A DNA stretch of 64,000 nucleotides from Thermoanaerobacter sp. (lineage in GTDB: Bacteria > Bacillota > Thermoanaerobacteria > Thermoanaerobacterales > Thermoanaerobacteraceae), in assembly GCA_014896455.1 (NCBI GenBank), contig JADBKJ010000001.1, forward strand, positions 1 through 64,000, written 5' to 3'. The position numbers were made by a program, and so were the translations under genes. Under the pieces are notes generated by a model that saw only the letters and a list, made by a program, of their open reading frames with translations, was not told where the DNA came from and did not search any database. This document shows, one piece after another, positions 43,769 to 52,333 of the stretch; positions within the stretch are counted from its first letter, which is position 1; each line of letters opens with the position of its first letter.

Positions 43769-45716
43769 AAGCCTCTTCTTTATCATTCTTACAAGTGTAT
43801 AAATATAGGAACAATCCAACTAATAAGAACATTATTAAAGAAAACCACGATGCAAACGATGAGGTATTTGTAATCCAATTAGAAGCAAAATCTATATTTA
43901 TCTTTAAAGCCACAAAAACAGCAATTACAAGTCCCATTAAAGCATCTCCAGCAACAAGTCCTGAGGCAATGAGAATACCTTTTTCCACTTTTTCTTTTTG
44001 TAATTTCTCGTTTTTCCTGTAGCGTTGATCAACTATCCATCTTATTATACCACCAACTGCAATAGCAGCACTTAATTCAAAAGGCAAATAAAGTCCTAAT
44101 GCAAATGGCAGTACAGGAACGTGCATCATCTCCGCCATTATCCCCATAAAAACACCTGCTATTATAAAGGTCCAAGGCAAGTCACCTGTCATAATGCCTT
44201 TTACAACCATTGACATGATGGTAGCTTGAGGTGCTGGAATATCTTTTGAGCCGAAACCGTAGGCATTATTTAAAAGTATTAAAATTAATCCAGCAAACAC
44301 TGAGGCGGCTATTATACCAACATAGGTAAATATCTCAACATATTTGGGAGTTCCACCTATAATAAAAGTAGTCTTCAGAGATTGTGCATTTGCTCCAGCT
44401 ATAGCAGTAGCCACACATACTATGCCACCAATAGTAATAGCTATTACCATTCCTTCGTTTCCAACAGCTCCTACCAATTTCAAAATAGAGGTTACAATAA
44501 GCAATGTAGCTATTGTCATACCAGAAATAGGGTTATTAGATACTCCAACAAGTCCAGTAATCCTAGCAGACACCACAGCAAAGAAGAAAGCAAACAATAT
44601 TGCTAACAAGCTTCCTAGCGCAGTAACACCAAGAGAAGGTGTTAACCATGCTACAAAAAATACAAAAGCCGCCCCAAATATTACCCATGTTAAAGGAACA
44701 TCAATATCTGTCCTTTTAACATCTTTACCTTTCATTCCTAACCCTACCATTGATTCTCTAAAAGCTTTTACTATCGTAGGAAGAGCTTTTATTAAACTTA
44801 TGAAACCTCCTGCTAAAACCCCACCTGCACCTATATACCTAATATATTTACTCCATATGTCACCCGCAGACATATCTTTAATAAGGTCCGTAGCAGGGTA
44901 TACTGGTGTAGTAAGTCCTGCCCCAAAGAATTTTATAAGAGGTATTAACCCTAACCAAGCAAGAACACTACCAGCCAACATGTAAAGCGCTACATCTAAA
45001 CCAACAATAAAGCCAACACCCATTAAAGAAGCAAGTACATTTACACCTACTTCCGTACTTTCAAACCTTTTTATAACCCAAGAAGGGTTTTCTGACCATA
45101 TTCCAAAGCCACCAGATAAAAGCTTGTAAATTCCACCTACTAACATGCCTGATAAAACTGTCATAAAGCCTGTTCCACCCTGATTGCTGGTCACAAGTAC
45201 TTCAGCAGCAGCCATTCCTTCAGGATAGATAAGTTTGCCATGTTCTTCAACTGTCAAATACCTTCTTAAAGGAATTACAAATAAAACACCTAAAAATCCA
45301 CCTACTAAAGCGACAAAAACAATTCTAATTAAAGTAAATTGGTCCTCGAATCCCCACAAAATTATAGCAGGAAGAGTAAATATGATGCCACCCGCCAGGC
45401 TTTCACCTGTTGCAGCAATAGCCATCACCAAGTTTGACTCTAATATACTATCTCGCTTAAAAACACCTTTTAATAAAGCCGTTGCTAATACTGCAGCTGG
45501 GATAGCGGCACTAATTGTCATACCAGCTTTTAAACCTAAGTAGGCATTTGCAGCAGCAAAAAGTATAGCAAATAAGCTGCCAACTATGACTGCCACAGCT
45601 GTAAGTTCTGGAAGTGCTTTATCTGCCGGTATAAAGGGAATATATTCACTACCATGCACTCCACCGTAAGCATCATGAGACAATTTTCTCTTTTCTAAAC
45701 CTTGTGCTTTGGCCAT
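43767..45716 (-). CDS. OPT-family oligopeptide transporter
   Basis: 649-aa polytopic membrane protein of the OPT family (peptide or metal-chelate uptake by proton symport). Many hydrophobic spans; family motifs include NAYLGLKAGMTISAAIPAAV near the N-terminus, ATGESLAGGIIFTLPA, and a C-terminal GDALMGLVIAVF. ATG at 45716 after AGGGGG. The following PqqD-like gene suggests a peptide-related role, but the substrate is unknown. Confidence 0.92.
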   Translation of the reverse strand: MAKAQGLEKRKLSHDAYGGVHGSEYIPFIPADKALPELTAVAVIVGSLFAILFAAANAYLGLKAGMTISAAIPAAVLATALLKGVFKRDSILESNLVMAIAATGESLAGGIIFTLPAIILWGFEDQFTLIRIVFVALVGGFLGVLFVIPLRRYLTVEEHGKLIYPEGMAAAEVLVTSNQGGTGFMTVLSGMLVGGIYKLLSGGFGIWSENPSWVIKRFESTEVGVNVLASLMGVGFIVGLDVALYMLAGSVLAWLGLIPLIKFFGAGLTTPVYPATDLIKDMSAGDIWSKYIRYIGAGGVLAGGFISLIKALPTIVKAFRESMVGLGMKGKDVKRTDIDVPLTWVIFGAAFVFFVAWLTPSLGVTALGSLLAILFAFFFAVVSARITGLVGVSNNPISGMTIATLLIVTSILKLVGAVGNEGMVIAITIGGIVCVATAIAGANAQSLKTTFIIGGTPKYVEIFTYVGIIAASVFAGLILILLNNAYGFGSKDIPAPQATIMSMVVKGIMTGDLPWTFIIAGVFMGIMAEMMHVPVLPFALGLYLPFELSAAIAVGGIIRWIVDQRYRKNEKLQKEKVEKGILIASGLVAGDALMGLVIAVFVALKINIDFASNWITNTSSFASWFSLIMFLLVGLFLYLYTCKNDKEEA

Positions 45717-45749
45717 TTTAATCCCCCTATTCAAAATAAGTTTGAACAA

Positions 45750-45902
45750 AATTTAACAAATTTTGTCCTTTCATGTCATCCCCCCCTCTATTTGTGTTTA
45801 ATTAAACATTTACATTTAACAATTATACACAATTTATACTACACTATATTATTCTTCAAAATATAAAAAAATCCTTCTATTTCTTAAAAATTTTTTGTAC
45901 AC
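45750..45902. other. AT-rich leader of the OPT gene, nothing else seen
   Basis: This gap holds a TATAAT-like -10 (around 45824) on the minus strand and a second ribosome-site-like AGAGGGGGG, but no ORF, and no structured RNA that I could recognise. Confidence 0.4.
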
Positions 45903-45907
45903 AAAAA

Positions 45908-45926
45908 AGGCGCCAATATGACGCCT
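45908..45926 (-). terminator. terminator of murA, copy with U-tract
   Basis: AGGCG / CGCCT hairpin followed by TTTTTTGTG on the minus strand. An identical 19-base copy, without U-tract, abuts the murA stop at 46191-46209; the repeat element separates them. Confidence 0.85.
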
Positions 45927-46190
45927 CAGTTTGTTGACAAAGTTAAAAAATATTCAAAGGAGATATTTTGCATCGTCGCTCCGATGTTCCAAAGCGACAA
46001 AACACTAAGCTCGACCTTCGGGCTCCGCAGGGTACCGGGCACATTCGACATCCTTGTCTTAGTGCCCGCCTCCGCCCTCCGTGGCTACGGCCCTGCCTCC
46101 ACCCTTGGTCTCGCTAAGTTTTGTTACCGCTTTGTCACAAGTCGCACCGATTGCAAAATATCTCCTTTACGAAAGTTTGTCTACAGTCTG
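45927..46190. mobile_element. full copy A of the terminator-nested repeat
   Basis: 264 bp from CAGTTTGTTGACAAAG to TTTGTCTACAGTCTG. The ends are imperfect inverted repeats, and just inside them AAAGGAGATATTTTGCA is perfectly inverted at the other end. The interior is GC-rich compared with the host DNA. Flanked by perfect 19-bp direct repeats that are the murA terminator. No credible protein is encoded, so it would be a non-autonomous element or a structured RNA gene. Confidence 0.85.
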
Positions 46191-46209
46191 AGGCGCCAAT
46201 ATGACGCCT

Positions 46210-47460
46210 CTATTTCCTATATATTATTGCTCCAAGATTTTTTAACTTTTCTTCCATTTTTACATAGCCTCTGTCAATATGATAAATATCATTTATTTCA
46301 GTCCTACCTTCTGCAATAAGTCCAGCCAATACTAAGGCTGCTCCCGCTCTTAAATCTGTTGCTTTAACTTCTGCACCTGTCAAATGCCCTACTCCTGTAA
46401 CAACAGCACTCCTTCCTTCTATCTTTATATTTGCCCCCATACGCTTTAGCTCATCCACATGCATAAATCTATTTTCAAAAACTGTTTCTATTATAACGCT
46501 TGTCCCTTTTGCCACTGTCATCATAGCCATCATTTGAGCTTGCATATCTGTAGGAAAGCCTGGATAAGGAAGAGTTTTTATGTCCACCGCTTTATAATTT
46601 TTAATTCCTTTGACTCGCAGTCCTTTAGGTTCTTCTGTTATCTTAATTCCACATTCTGTTAATTTCGCAACTACAGACCTTATGTGATCCACTATGACAT
46701 TTTCTATAAGAACATTCCCTCCAGTCATTGCAGCTGCTACCATAAAGGTCCCCGCTTCAATTCTATCTGGTATGACAGTATGCTCAGCCCCTTTTAGCTC
46801 TTTTACTCCTTCAATTCTTATTGTATCTGTACCAGCACCCTTAATATTCGCTCCCATCTTGTTGAGAAAATTGGCAAGGTCAACAATTTCTGGCTCTTCC
46901 GCAGCATTTTCTATTATAGTAACTCCTTCTGCAAAAACTGCCGCCATCATGATGTTTTCTGTGGCTCCAACACTTGGAAAATCTAAATAAATTTTTTTGC
47001 CTGTCAATTTTTTAGCTCGTGCTTCTACATAACCATGTCCTATAGTAATATCTGCTCCCAAAGTTTGAAATCCTTTTAAATGCAAATCTATTGGGCGAGA
47101 ACCAATAGCACACCCACCTGGCATAGAAATTTTAGCATGGCCAAGCCTAGCGAGTATAGGTCCCATCACCAAAAACGATGCTCTCATTTTCTTCACCAAA
47201 TCATATGGGGCTTCTACATCTTTAATATCCACTTTTATTTTTAATTTCTCATTTTCAAATTCACATATAGCACCAAAATGCTTAATTAACTCTATCATGA
47301 CATTGACATCCTCTAAAGTAGGTATGTCGTCTAGCACTATTTCTCCTGATGATAATAAAGAAGCGGCAATTATAGGTAATACAGAATTTTTAGCTCCACT
47401 TATTTTTACACTTCCTTTAAGGGGTGGACTTTTTTCAACAATAAATTTCGTTTTTATCAC
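46210..47460 (-). CDS. murA: UDP-N-acetylglucosamine 1-carboxyvinyltransferase
   Basis: First committed step of peptidoglycan synthesis: adds enolpyruvate from PEP to UDP-GlcNAc. 416 aa. [15 protein letters not shown] at the N-terminus and the active-site loop [15 protein letters not shown] with the Cys that reacts with fosfomycin (about 117) are present. GTG start at 47460 with a close AGAGG. Six bases after ywmB; murA-ywmB adjacency marks it as the murAA ortholog. Confidence 0.95.
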   Translation of the reverse strand: MIKTKFIVEKSPPLKGSVKISGAKNSVLPIIAASLLSSGEIVLDDIPTLEDVNVMIELIKHFGAICEFENEKLKIKVDIKDVEAPYDLVKKMRASFLVMGPILARLGHAKISMPGGCAIGSRPIDLHLKGFQTLGADITIGHGYVEARAKKLTGKKIYLDFPSVGATENIMMAAVFAEGVTIIENAAEEPEIVDLANFLNKMGANIKGAGTDTIRIEGVKELKGAEHTVIPDRIEAGTFMVAAAMTGGNVLIENVIVDHIRSVVAKLTECGIKITEEPKGLRVKGIKNYKAVDIKTLPYPGFPTDMQAQMMAMMTVAKGTSVIIETVFENRFMHVDELKRMGANIKIEGRSAVVTGVGHLTGAEVKATDLRAGAALVLAGLIAEGRTEINDIYHIDRGYVKMEEKLKNLGAIIYRK

Positions 47461-47466
47461 CCTCTT

Positions 47467-48216
47467 TTAATATTCTATAGCTATAATAGGTGTTGCAACC
47501 CACAAATAAGTTTTATCATCAAAAGAACTATATCTTATTGCTACGTTTAAATTTATTTTTTCACTTCCTAATTTAATATATTCTTTTAATTTGCTCGAAT
47601 AAGCAGAAACACTTATTATGTTTTCGTCGTCCATTCCTTCTATTTTTTGTGCATGTAATTTATCAAGTACTAATTTAACTATACTATTATTTTTTTCTTT
47701 ATTCAACTTACCTTTAAAGGTTCCGACAAAACATACTGTTACCTTAGGTTTTAGCTTGAATATTTTAAAAGTATTATTTATAAGTACCTTCTCTTTTAAA
47801 GCATTGTCATAACCGTTAATAAGATATTCGTCTATTAACATATAAGTTTCGCTCTTTGAACCATTTTTTAAACTTTGAACTGCTATGTTTATATGTCTAC
47901 TGTTTTCCGTATATTCCACTTCCACTTGTCTAAAATTGTTTTCTTCAATGTGAGATATTTTGGTTTTTTGCTTATTGATATTCATGTTTTTTATCGTTAT
48001 TTCGACATATTCATTTAATTTATAAAAAGATGTAAAATCATTGTTAATCTTTGCCCATGCACTTATATTTGCATATTCATATTTTGCACCCGTATTTAAG
48101 AAAGTCCTCTTTACAAGTTCTACATTATCATCAAAAGAAAGAAAAGCTTGTCTTTGGACACTCAATGAAAATAAAACTGTAAAAATTATTATTCCTATAA
48201 TTATCCTCTTAACCAT
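47467..48216 (-). CDS. ywmB: YwmB-family protein
   Basis: 249-aa protein of the YwmB (TATA-box-binding-like fold) family, function unknown. An N-terminal hydrophobic segment (about 3-22) suggests export or membrane anchoring. The remainder is a mixed alpha/beta domain. Identified mainly by position before murA, as in B. subtilis, plus fold-type features such as NTGAKYEYANISAWAKIN. ATG after GGAGGTATGAGGT. A strong hairpin lies in its leader. Confidence 0.75.
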   Translation of the reverse strand: MVKRIIIGIIIFTVLFSLSVQRQAFLSFDDNVELVKRTFLNTGAKYEYANISAWAKINNDFTSFYKLNEYVEITIKNMNINKQKTKISHIEENNFRQVEVEYTENSRHINIAVQSLKNGSKSETYMLIDEYLINGYDNALKEKVLINNTFKIFKLKPKVTVCFVGTFKGKLNKEKNNSIVKLVLDKLHAQKIEGMDDENIISVSAYSSKLKEYIKLGSEKINLNVAIRYSSFDDKTYLWVATPIIAIEY

Positions 48217-48253
48217 ACCTCATACCTCCATATATACTTTTTTAAAGAGAAAA

Positions 48254-48312
48254 GGCGGTAAAATATCAGCGAATCCACAAGGGGGAGAATGGATCCGTCG
48301 ATTTTTACCGCC
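48254..48312 (-). terminator. long terminator hairpin in the ywmB-murA leader
   Basis: A 59-base hairpin: outer stem GGCGGTAAAAATC with GATATTTTACCGCC (one bulge), inner stem GGATCC with GGATTC, then TTTTCTCTTT on the minus strand. It lies about 40 bases before the ywmB start. No minus-strand gene precedes it, so it would act on the leader RNA of ywmB. Confidence 0.65.
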
Positions 48313-48432
48313 CTTCTATTTTAAATTATTAACCACAACAAAAAATTTTATTCATAAGTTTTAAAAATTTTTATTACTGGCATAATAGGAAAAAAGGACA
48401 GCTATTAGAAAGAATTAGATAAAAAGAGAAAA

Positions 48433-48500
48433 GGTCAGATAAGGTCAGATAAACATAGATAAATTTTCCTATTGAGGATTTTTGGTCAAATAAGGTCAAA
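48433..48500 (+). promoter_or_regulatory. tandem CtsR operators before the small membrane protein gene
   Basis: 48484-48500 reads GGTCAAATAAGGTCAAA, a perfect CtsR heptad pair with 3-base spacing. 48433-48449 reads GGTCAGATAAGGTCAGA, one mismatch per heptad. The two are 51 bases apart. A TATAAT at 48515-48520 follows the second. The rest of the gap 48217-48578 is AT-rich. Confidence 0.8.
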
Positions 48501-48578
48501 AATCAAATTTGTTTTATAATTTTTATAAAGTAAAATTATAAGTGGAAGGAAAAATCTCTTAAAAAGGAGGTGTAGTAT

Positions 48579-48875
48579 ATGTTCTGGGTAACACTTATTG
48601 TAGTAGGACTTATATCTAGTCTTGTATTTCATCCTTTGTTCAATTCCAAAGCTGGAAAATCTTACGGCGAAAAGCTAAATAAAATCTACGGAACATATTG
48701 GGCAGCATTAGTTGCACATCTAATAGGAGCATGGCTTGGCGGCGCTTATCTTGGCAAATGGGGCTGGATAGTCGCTGATTACAACGTAATAGGTGGATTC
48801 ATCGGAGCAATAGTAATTGGTTATTTGTGGTACCTAATCGCTAAAAGTCAAACAAAAGCAGAAGCTAATAAATAA
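48579..48875 (+). CDS. small membrane protein, probable CtsR regulon member
   Basis: 98 aa with three likely membrane spans (about 2-20, 40-60, 66-88). The end GAWLGGAYLGKWGW...GGFIGAIVIGYLW resembles the Gly-rich YeaQ/YmgE/GlsB stress-associated family, but the match is loose and the loop with KAGKSYGEKLNKIYG is different. Strong AAAAAGGAGG ribosome site. The only clear non-remnant gene besides the SorC regulator on the plus strand. CtsR operators upstream imply heat- or protein-stress induction. Confidence 0.75.
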   Translation: MFWVTLIVVGLISSLVFHPLFNSKAGKSYGEKLNKIYGTYWAALVAHLIGAWLGGAYLGKWGWIVADYNVIGGFIGAIVIGYLWYLIAKSQTKAEANK

Positions 48876-48886
48876 AATAAATTCAT

Positions 48887-48912
48887 AAAAGCGGGGTTCA
48901 TTCCCCGCTTTT
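48887..48912. terminator. bidirectional terminator between the small membrane protein and wecB
   Basis: Perfect AAAAGCGGGG / CCCCGCTTTT stem with a 6-nt loop between two convergent genes. Confidence 0.9.
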
Positions 48913-50052
48913 ATATTCCTCTGGCTTTGTGTCACTCAAGTTAAACGCATATTTTATCGCCTGAATTATTCTCAAAGAGGCTTTACCATCACCATAGGGA
49001 TTTACCGCATTAGCCATTTTATCATATTCTTCCCTTTTTTCAAGAAGCAATGTTCCTTCATTGTATACAACTTCCTGTTCTGTTCCAATTACTTTTACTG
49101 TCCCTGCTTCAACAGCCTCCGGCCTTTCTGTAACATCTCTCAAAACAAGCACGGGTTTGCCCAGAGAAGGTACTTCTTCCTGTAAGCCTCCCGAATCAGT
49201 CATCACCATATAGCATTTTGCCATGAGATTGTGCATTTCGTCTGTATCAAGAGGGTCTAAAAGAAGCACATTGCCAAGTTCTCCTAATATGCTAAATACA
49301 GTTTCTCTCACTACAGGGTTTTTATGGACAGGATATACTATATAAACATCCTTGTAATTTTGAGCAATCTCTTTGAGGGCATTGCATATATTTTCAAGAG
49401 GTTTACCCCAATTTTCTCTTCTATGAGCTGTAACTACAATAACTTTTTTATCATTGTAATCAATTTGGTTGAGCCGTTCGTCCCTAAAAACATAATCTTC
49501 CTTTACAGTATATGCCATTGCATCTATGACAGTATTGCCTGTAACAAAAATACTTTCTTCACTTACTCCTTCTTTTAAAAGATTCAATTTTGCCCTGCTT
49601 GTAGGAGAAAAGTGTAAATCTGTCAAAACTCCTGTAAGCTTTCTGTTTATCTCTTCGGGATATGGAAACCATTTGTTAAAAGACCTAAGCCCTGCTTCTA
49701 CATGTCCCACCTTAATTTTGTGATAAAAAGCTGCTAATGCAGCAGCAAAAGTTGTTGTAGTATCTCCGTGTACAAGTACAAGGTCCGGCTTTTCGCTATT
49801 AAAGACTCTTTCAAGCCCTATAAGGGCGGAAGTAGTAATTTCAGATAATGTCTGTTTTTCTTTCATGATGTTCAAATCATAATGCGGAGTAATATTAAAA
49901 AGCCTCAGCACCTGATCGAGCATCTCCCGGTGCTGGGCTGTAACGCAAACTTTTGATTCAAAATCTTTTTCTCTTTCCAAAGCTTTAATAAGAGGTGCCA
50001 TTTTAATAGCTTCAGGCCTTGTCCCAAAAACAGATATGATTTTTAATGTCAT
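48898..50052 (-). CDS. wecB: UDP-N-acetylglucosamine 2-epimerase (non-hydrolysing)
   Basis: Makes UDP-ManNAc for wall teichoic acid or other surface polymers. 384 aa from the ATG at 50052 after AAGGAGTG. VFGTRPEAIKMAPL at the N-terminus, VHGDTTTTFAAALAAF and the C-terminal MTDSGGLQEEVPSLGKPVLV are family signatures. It follows tagO by 30 bases; the pair would start linkage-unit synthesis for a secondary wall polymer, the likely ligand of SLH proteins in this window. Confidence 0.95.
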   Translation of the reverse strand: MTLKIISVFGTRPEAIKMAPLIKALEREKDFESKVCVTAQHREMLDQVLRLFNITPHYDLNIMKEKQTLSEITTSALIGLERVFNSEKPDLVLVHGDTTTTFAAALAAFYHKIKVGHVEAGLRSFNKWFPYPEEINRKLTGVLTDLHFSPTSRAKLNLLKEGVSEESIFVTGNTVIDAMAYTVKEDYVFRDERLNQIDYNDKKVIVVTAHRRENWGKPLENICNALKEIAQNYKDVYIVYPVHKNPVVRETVFSILGELGNVLLLDPLDTDEMHNLMAKCYMVMTDSGGLQEEVPSLGKPVLVLRDVTERPEAVEAGTVKVIGTEQEVVYNEGTLLLEKREEYDKMANAVNPYGDGKASLRIIQAIKYAFNLSDTKPEEYKSGE

Positions 50053-50082
50053 AATTTTACACTCCTTAATATGTTGCAATTA

Positions 50083-51123
50083 TCAACGTGCTTGTGTACC
50101 TTTTTTTTGCCTTTCTAAAAGCTCAAGTTTATCTGCACCCCACATTACAAGCAAAATTGAAATTAAAAGGATTATCAGTCCTTTTAATTCGCTACTGAAA
50201 GATATCAATATAGCACTTATTCCTAGCAACAGACTTACGCCGTACATTATAAGCACAGCCTGTTTTTGTGTAAGGCCTTTTTCTAGAAGCCTGTGGTGCA
50301 AATGTCCTTTGTCTGCTTCCATAATTGGTTTGCCGTTTATTAATCTTCTAATAATTGCAAAGGCTGTGTCAAATATCGGAACTCCCAAGGCAAGAATTGG
50401 AACTGCAATGGCGATTGCCGCTGCTGATTTTACTGCTCCTTGTATGGATATAGCTGCCAGCACAAATCCTAAAAACATAGACCCTGTATCTCCCATAAAA
50501 ATTTTTGCAGGATTAAAATTGTAAGGCAAAAAGCCTAAAGCAGCACCAGCAATAGCGATTGAAATAACAGCGGTTGCAAACCTGCCATTTAAAAGAGAGA
50601 CTATAAAAAGAGAACCCGATGATATGACTGCTATTCCTGCTGCCAGCCCATCAAGGCCATCAATGAGATTCATAGTATTTGTAATCCCTACTACCCAAAA
50701 AAGCGTAAGAGGAATGGCTACCCAGCTTTTCAGATATATCATTCCATCTCCCAAAGGATTAGAAAGCCAATCTATTCTCACACCACTTATTATTAGTACT
50801 ACAGCTGCTACAACTTGTCCTAAAAGTTTAATTTTTGCACTAAGACTGTACTTATCGTCAAACAATCCCAATACTGCAATTATTGTGGCTCCTAAGACTA
50901 TACCAATGGTTTCAGAAGTTTTTGGCAAAAAGAGTAATATGCTTGTTATCGTACCAGAAAATATAGCCAATCCACCTAATCTGGGTATAGGTTTTGTATG
51001 GATGCGTCTTTCTTCATCAGGTATATCAATGGCTCCAATCGCAAAAGCCAATTTTTTCGCTATGGGAGTAGTAATAAGTGAAACTATAAATGCCACAATA
51101 AAAGATAGGAGGTACACCTTCAT
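50083..51123 (-). CDS. tagO: undecaprenyl-phosphate GlcNAc-1-phosphate transferase
   Basis: Polytopic membrane enzyme (346 aa, about 11 spans) transferring GlcNAc-1-P to undecaprenyl phosphate, first step of wall polymer synthesis. Catalytic motifs: LGLFDDKYSLS (Asp pair, about 85-95), NLIDGLDGLAAGIA (about 150) and the basic loop GHLHHRLLEKGL (HxxHH-type). ATG after AGGAGTG. WecA and TagO are the same family and not separable here. Confidence 0.93.
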   Translation of the reverse strand: MKVYLLSFIVAFIVSLITTPIAKKLAFAIGAIDIPDEERRIHTKPIPRLGGLAIFSGTITSILLFLPKTSETIGIVLGATIIAVLGLFDDKYSLSAKIKLLGQVVAAVVLIISGVRIDWLSNPLGDGMIYLKSWVAIPLTLFWVVGITNTMNLIDGLDGLAAGIAVISSGSLFIVSLLNGRFATAVISIAIAGAALGFLPYNFNPAKIFMGDTGSMFLGFVLAAISIQGAVKSAAAIAIAVPILALGVPIFDTAFAIIRRLINGKPIMEADKGHLHHRLLEKGLTQKQAVLIMYGVSLLLGISAILISFSSELKGLIILLISILLVMWGADKLELLERQKKGTQAR

Positions 51124-51191
51124 TTTTTAACACTCCTTGAGAGTTTTTCACTCTATCTTATTCATTTGATTTAATATACACCACTATTATT

Positions 51192-51635
51192 TTATCTCTC
51201 AATTCTTACTAAGTCAACATTTGCTTCTTTTAGAAGCTTAAAAGCTAACTCATCGGGGTACTCCTCTTCATATACAATCCGCTTAACACCTGCATTGATT
51301 AGCATTTTAGCACATATAACACAGGGGCTAGCGCTTACATATAAAGTAGCCCCCTTGGTACTTACTCCATGCAATGCTGCTTGTATAATCGCATTTTGCT
51401 CTGCATGTACTCCTCTGCAAAGTTCTGGCCTTTCTCCCGACGGTATTCCTAATTGCTCCCTCAAACATCCTGTCTTTTCACAATGGGCAAGCCCTGTAGG
51501 AGGACCATTATATCCTGTTGAAATTATATGTTTGTCTACCACCAAAATAGCCCCTACTTGTCTTCTAAGACAAGTAGAGCGAGTTTTTACAACATCTACA
51601 ATTTGCATAAAATACTCATCCCATGAGGGTCTCAT
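51192..51635 (-). CDS. comEB: deoxycytidylate deaminase
   Basis: Deaminates dCMP to dUMP for thymidylate synthesis. Zinc-site motifs [15 protein letters not shown] (His, Glu proton shuttle) and [10 protein letters not shown] (Cys pair) are intact. 147 aa from the ATG at 51635, 9 bases after GAGG; a GTG seven codons earlier overlaps the upp stop codon (GTGA) and is the alternative. Coupled to upp. Confidence 0.93.
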   Translation of the reverse strand: MRPSWDEYFMQIVDVVKTRSTCLRRQVGAILVVDKHIISTGYNGPPTGLAHCEKTGCLREQLGIPSGERPELCRGVHAEQNAIIQAALHGVSTKGATLYVSASPCVICAKMLINAGVKRIVYEEEYPDELAFKLLKEANVDLVRIER

Positions 51636-51652
51636 TTGTACATCCCTCGCTA

Positions 51653-52327
<675 letters not shown>

Positions 52328-52333
52328 TTAATA

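Noticed and set aside
44344-44985. 213-aa plus-strand ORF inside the OPT transporter gene
   Set aside because: Antisense to a well-conserved membrane protein; Pro/Thr/Ser-rich composition is typical of the reverse of hydrophobic codons.
46040-46120. Stretch resembling a c-di-GMP or other GC-rich riboswitch core inside repeat copy A
   Set aside because: The similarity is limited to a GTGGCT-like string and is absent from copy B; no downstream gene arrangement fits.
45918-46319. 133-aa plus-strand ORF across the repeat element and the end of murA
   Set aside because: It runs through the repeat's inverted ends and into the antisense of murA, has no ribosome site and is not preserved in the other full copy.
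48254-48312. Terminator of the plus-strand small membrane protein or of a plus-strand gene
   Set aside because: It lies upstream of that gene, and the U-tract is on the minus strand.
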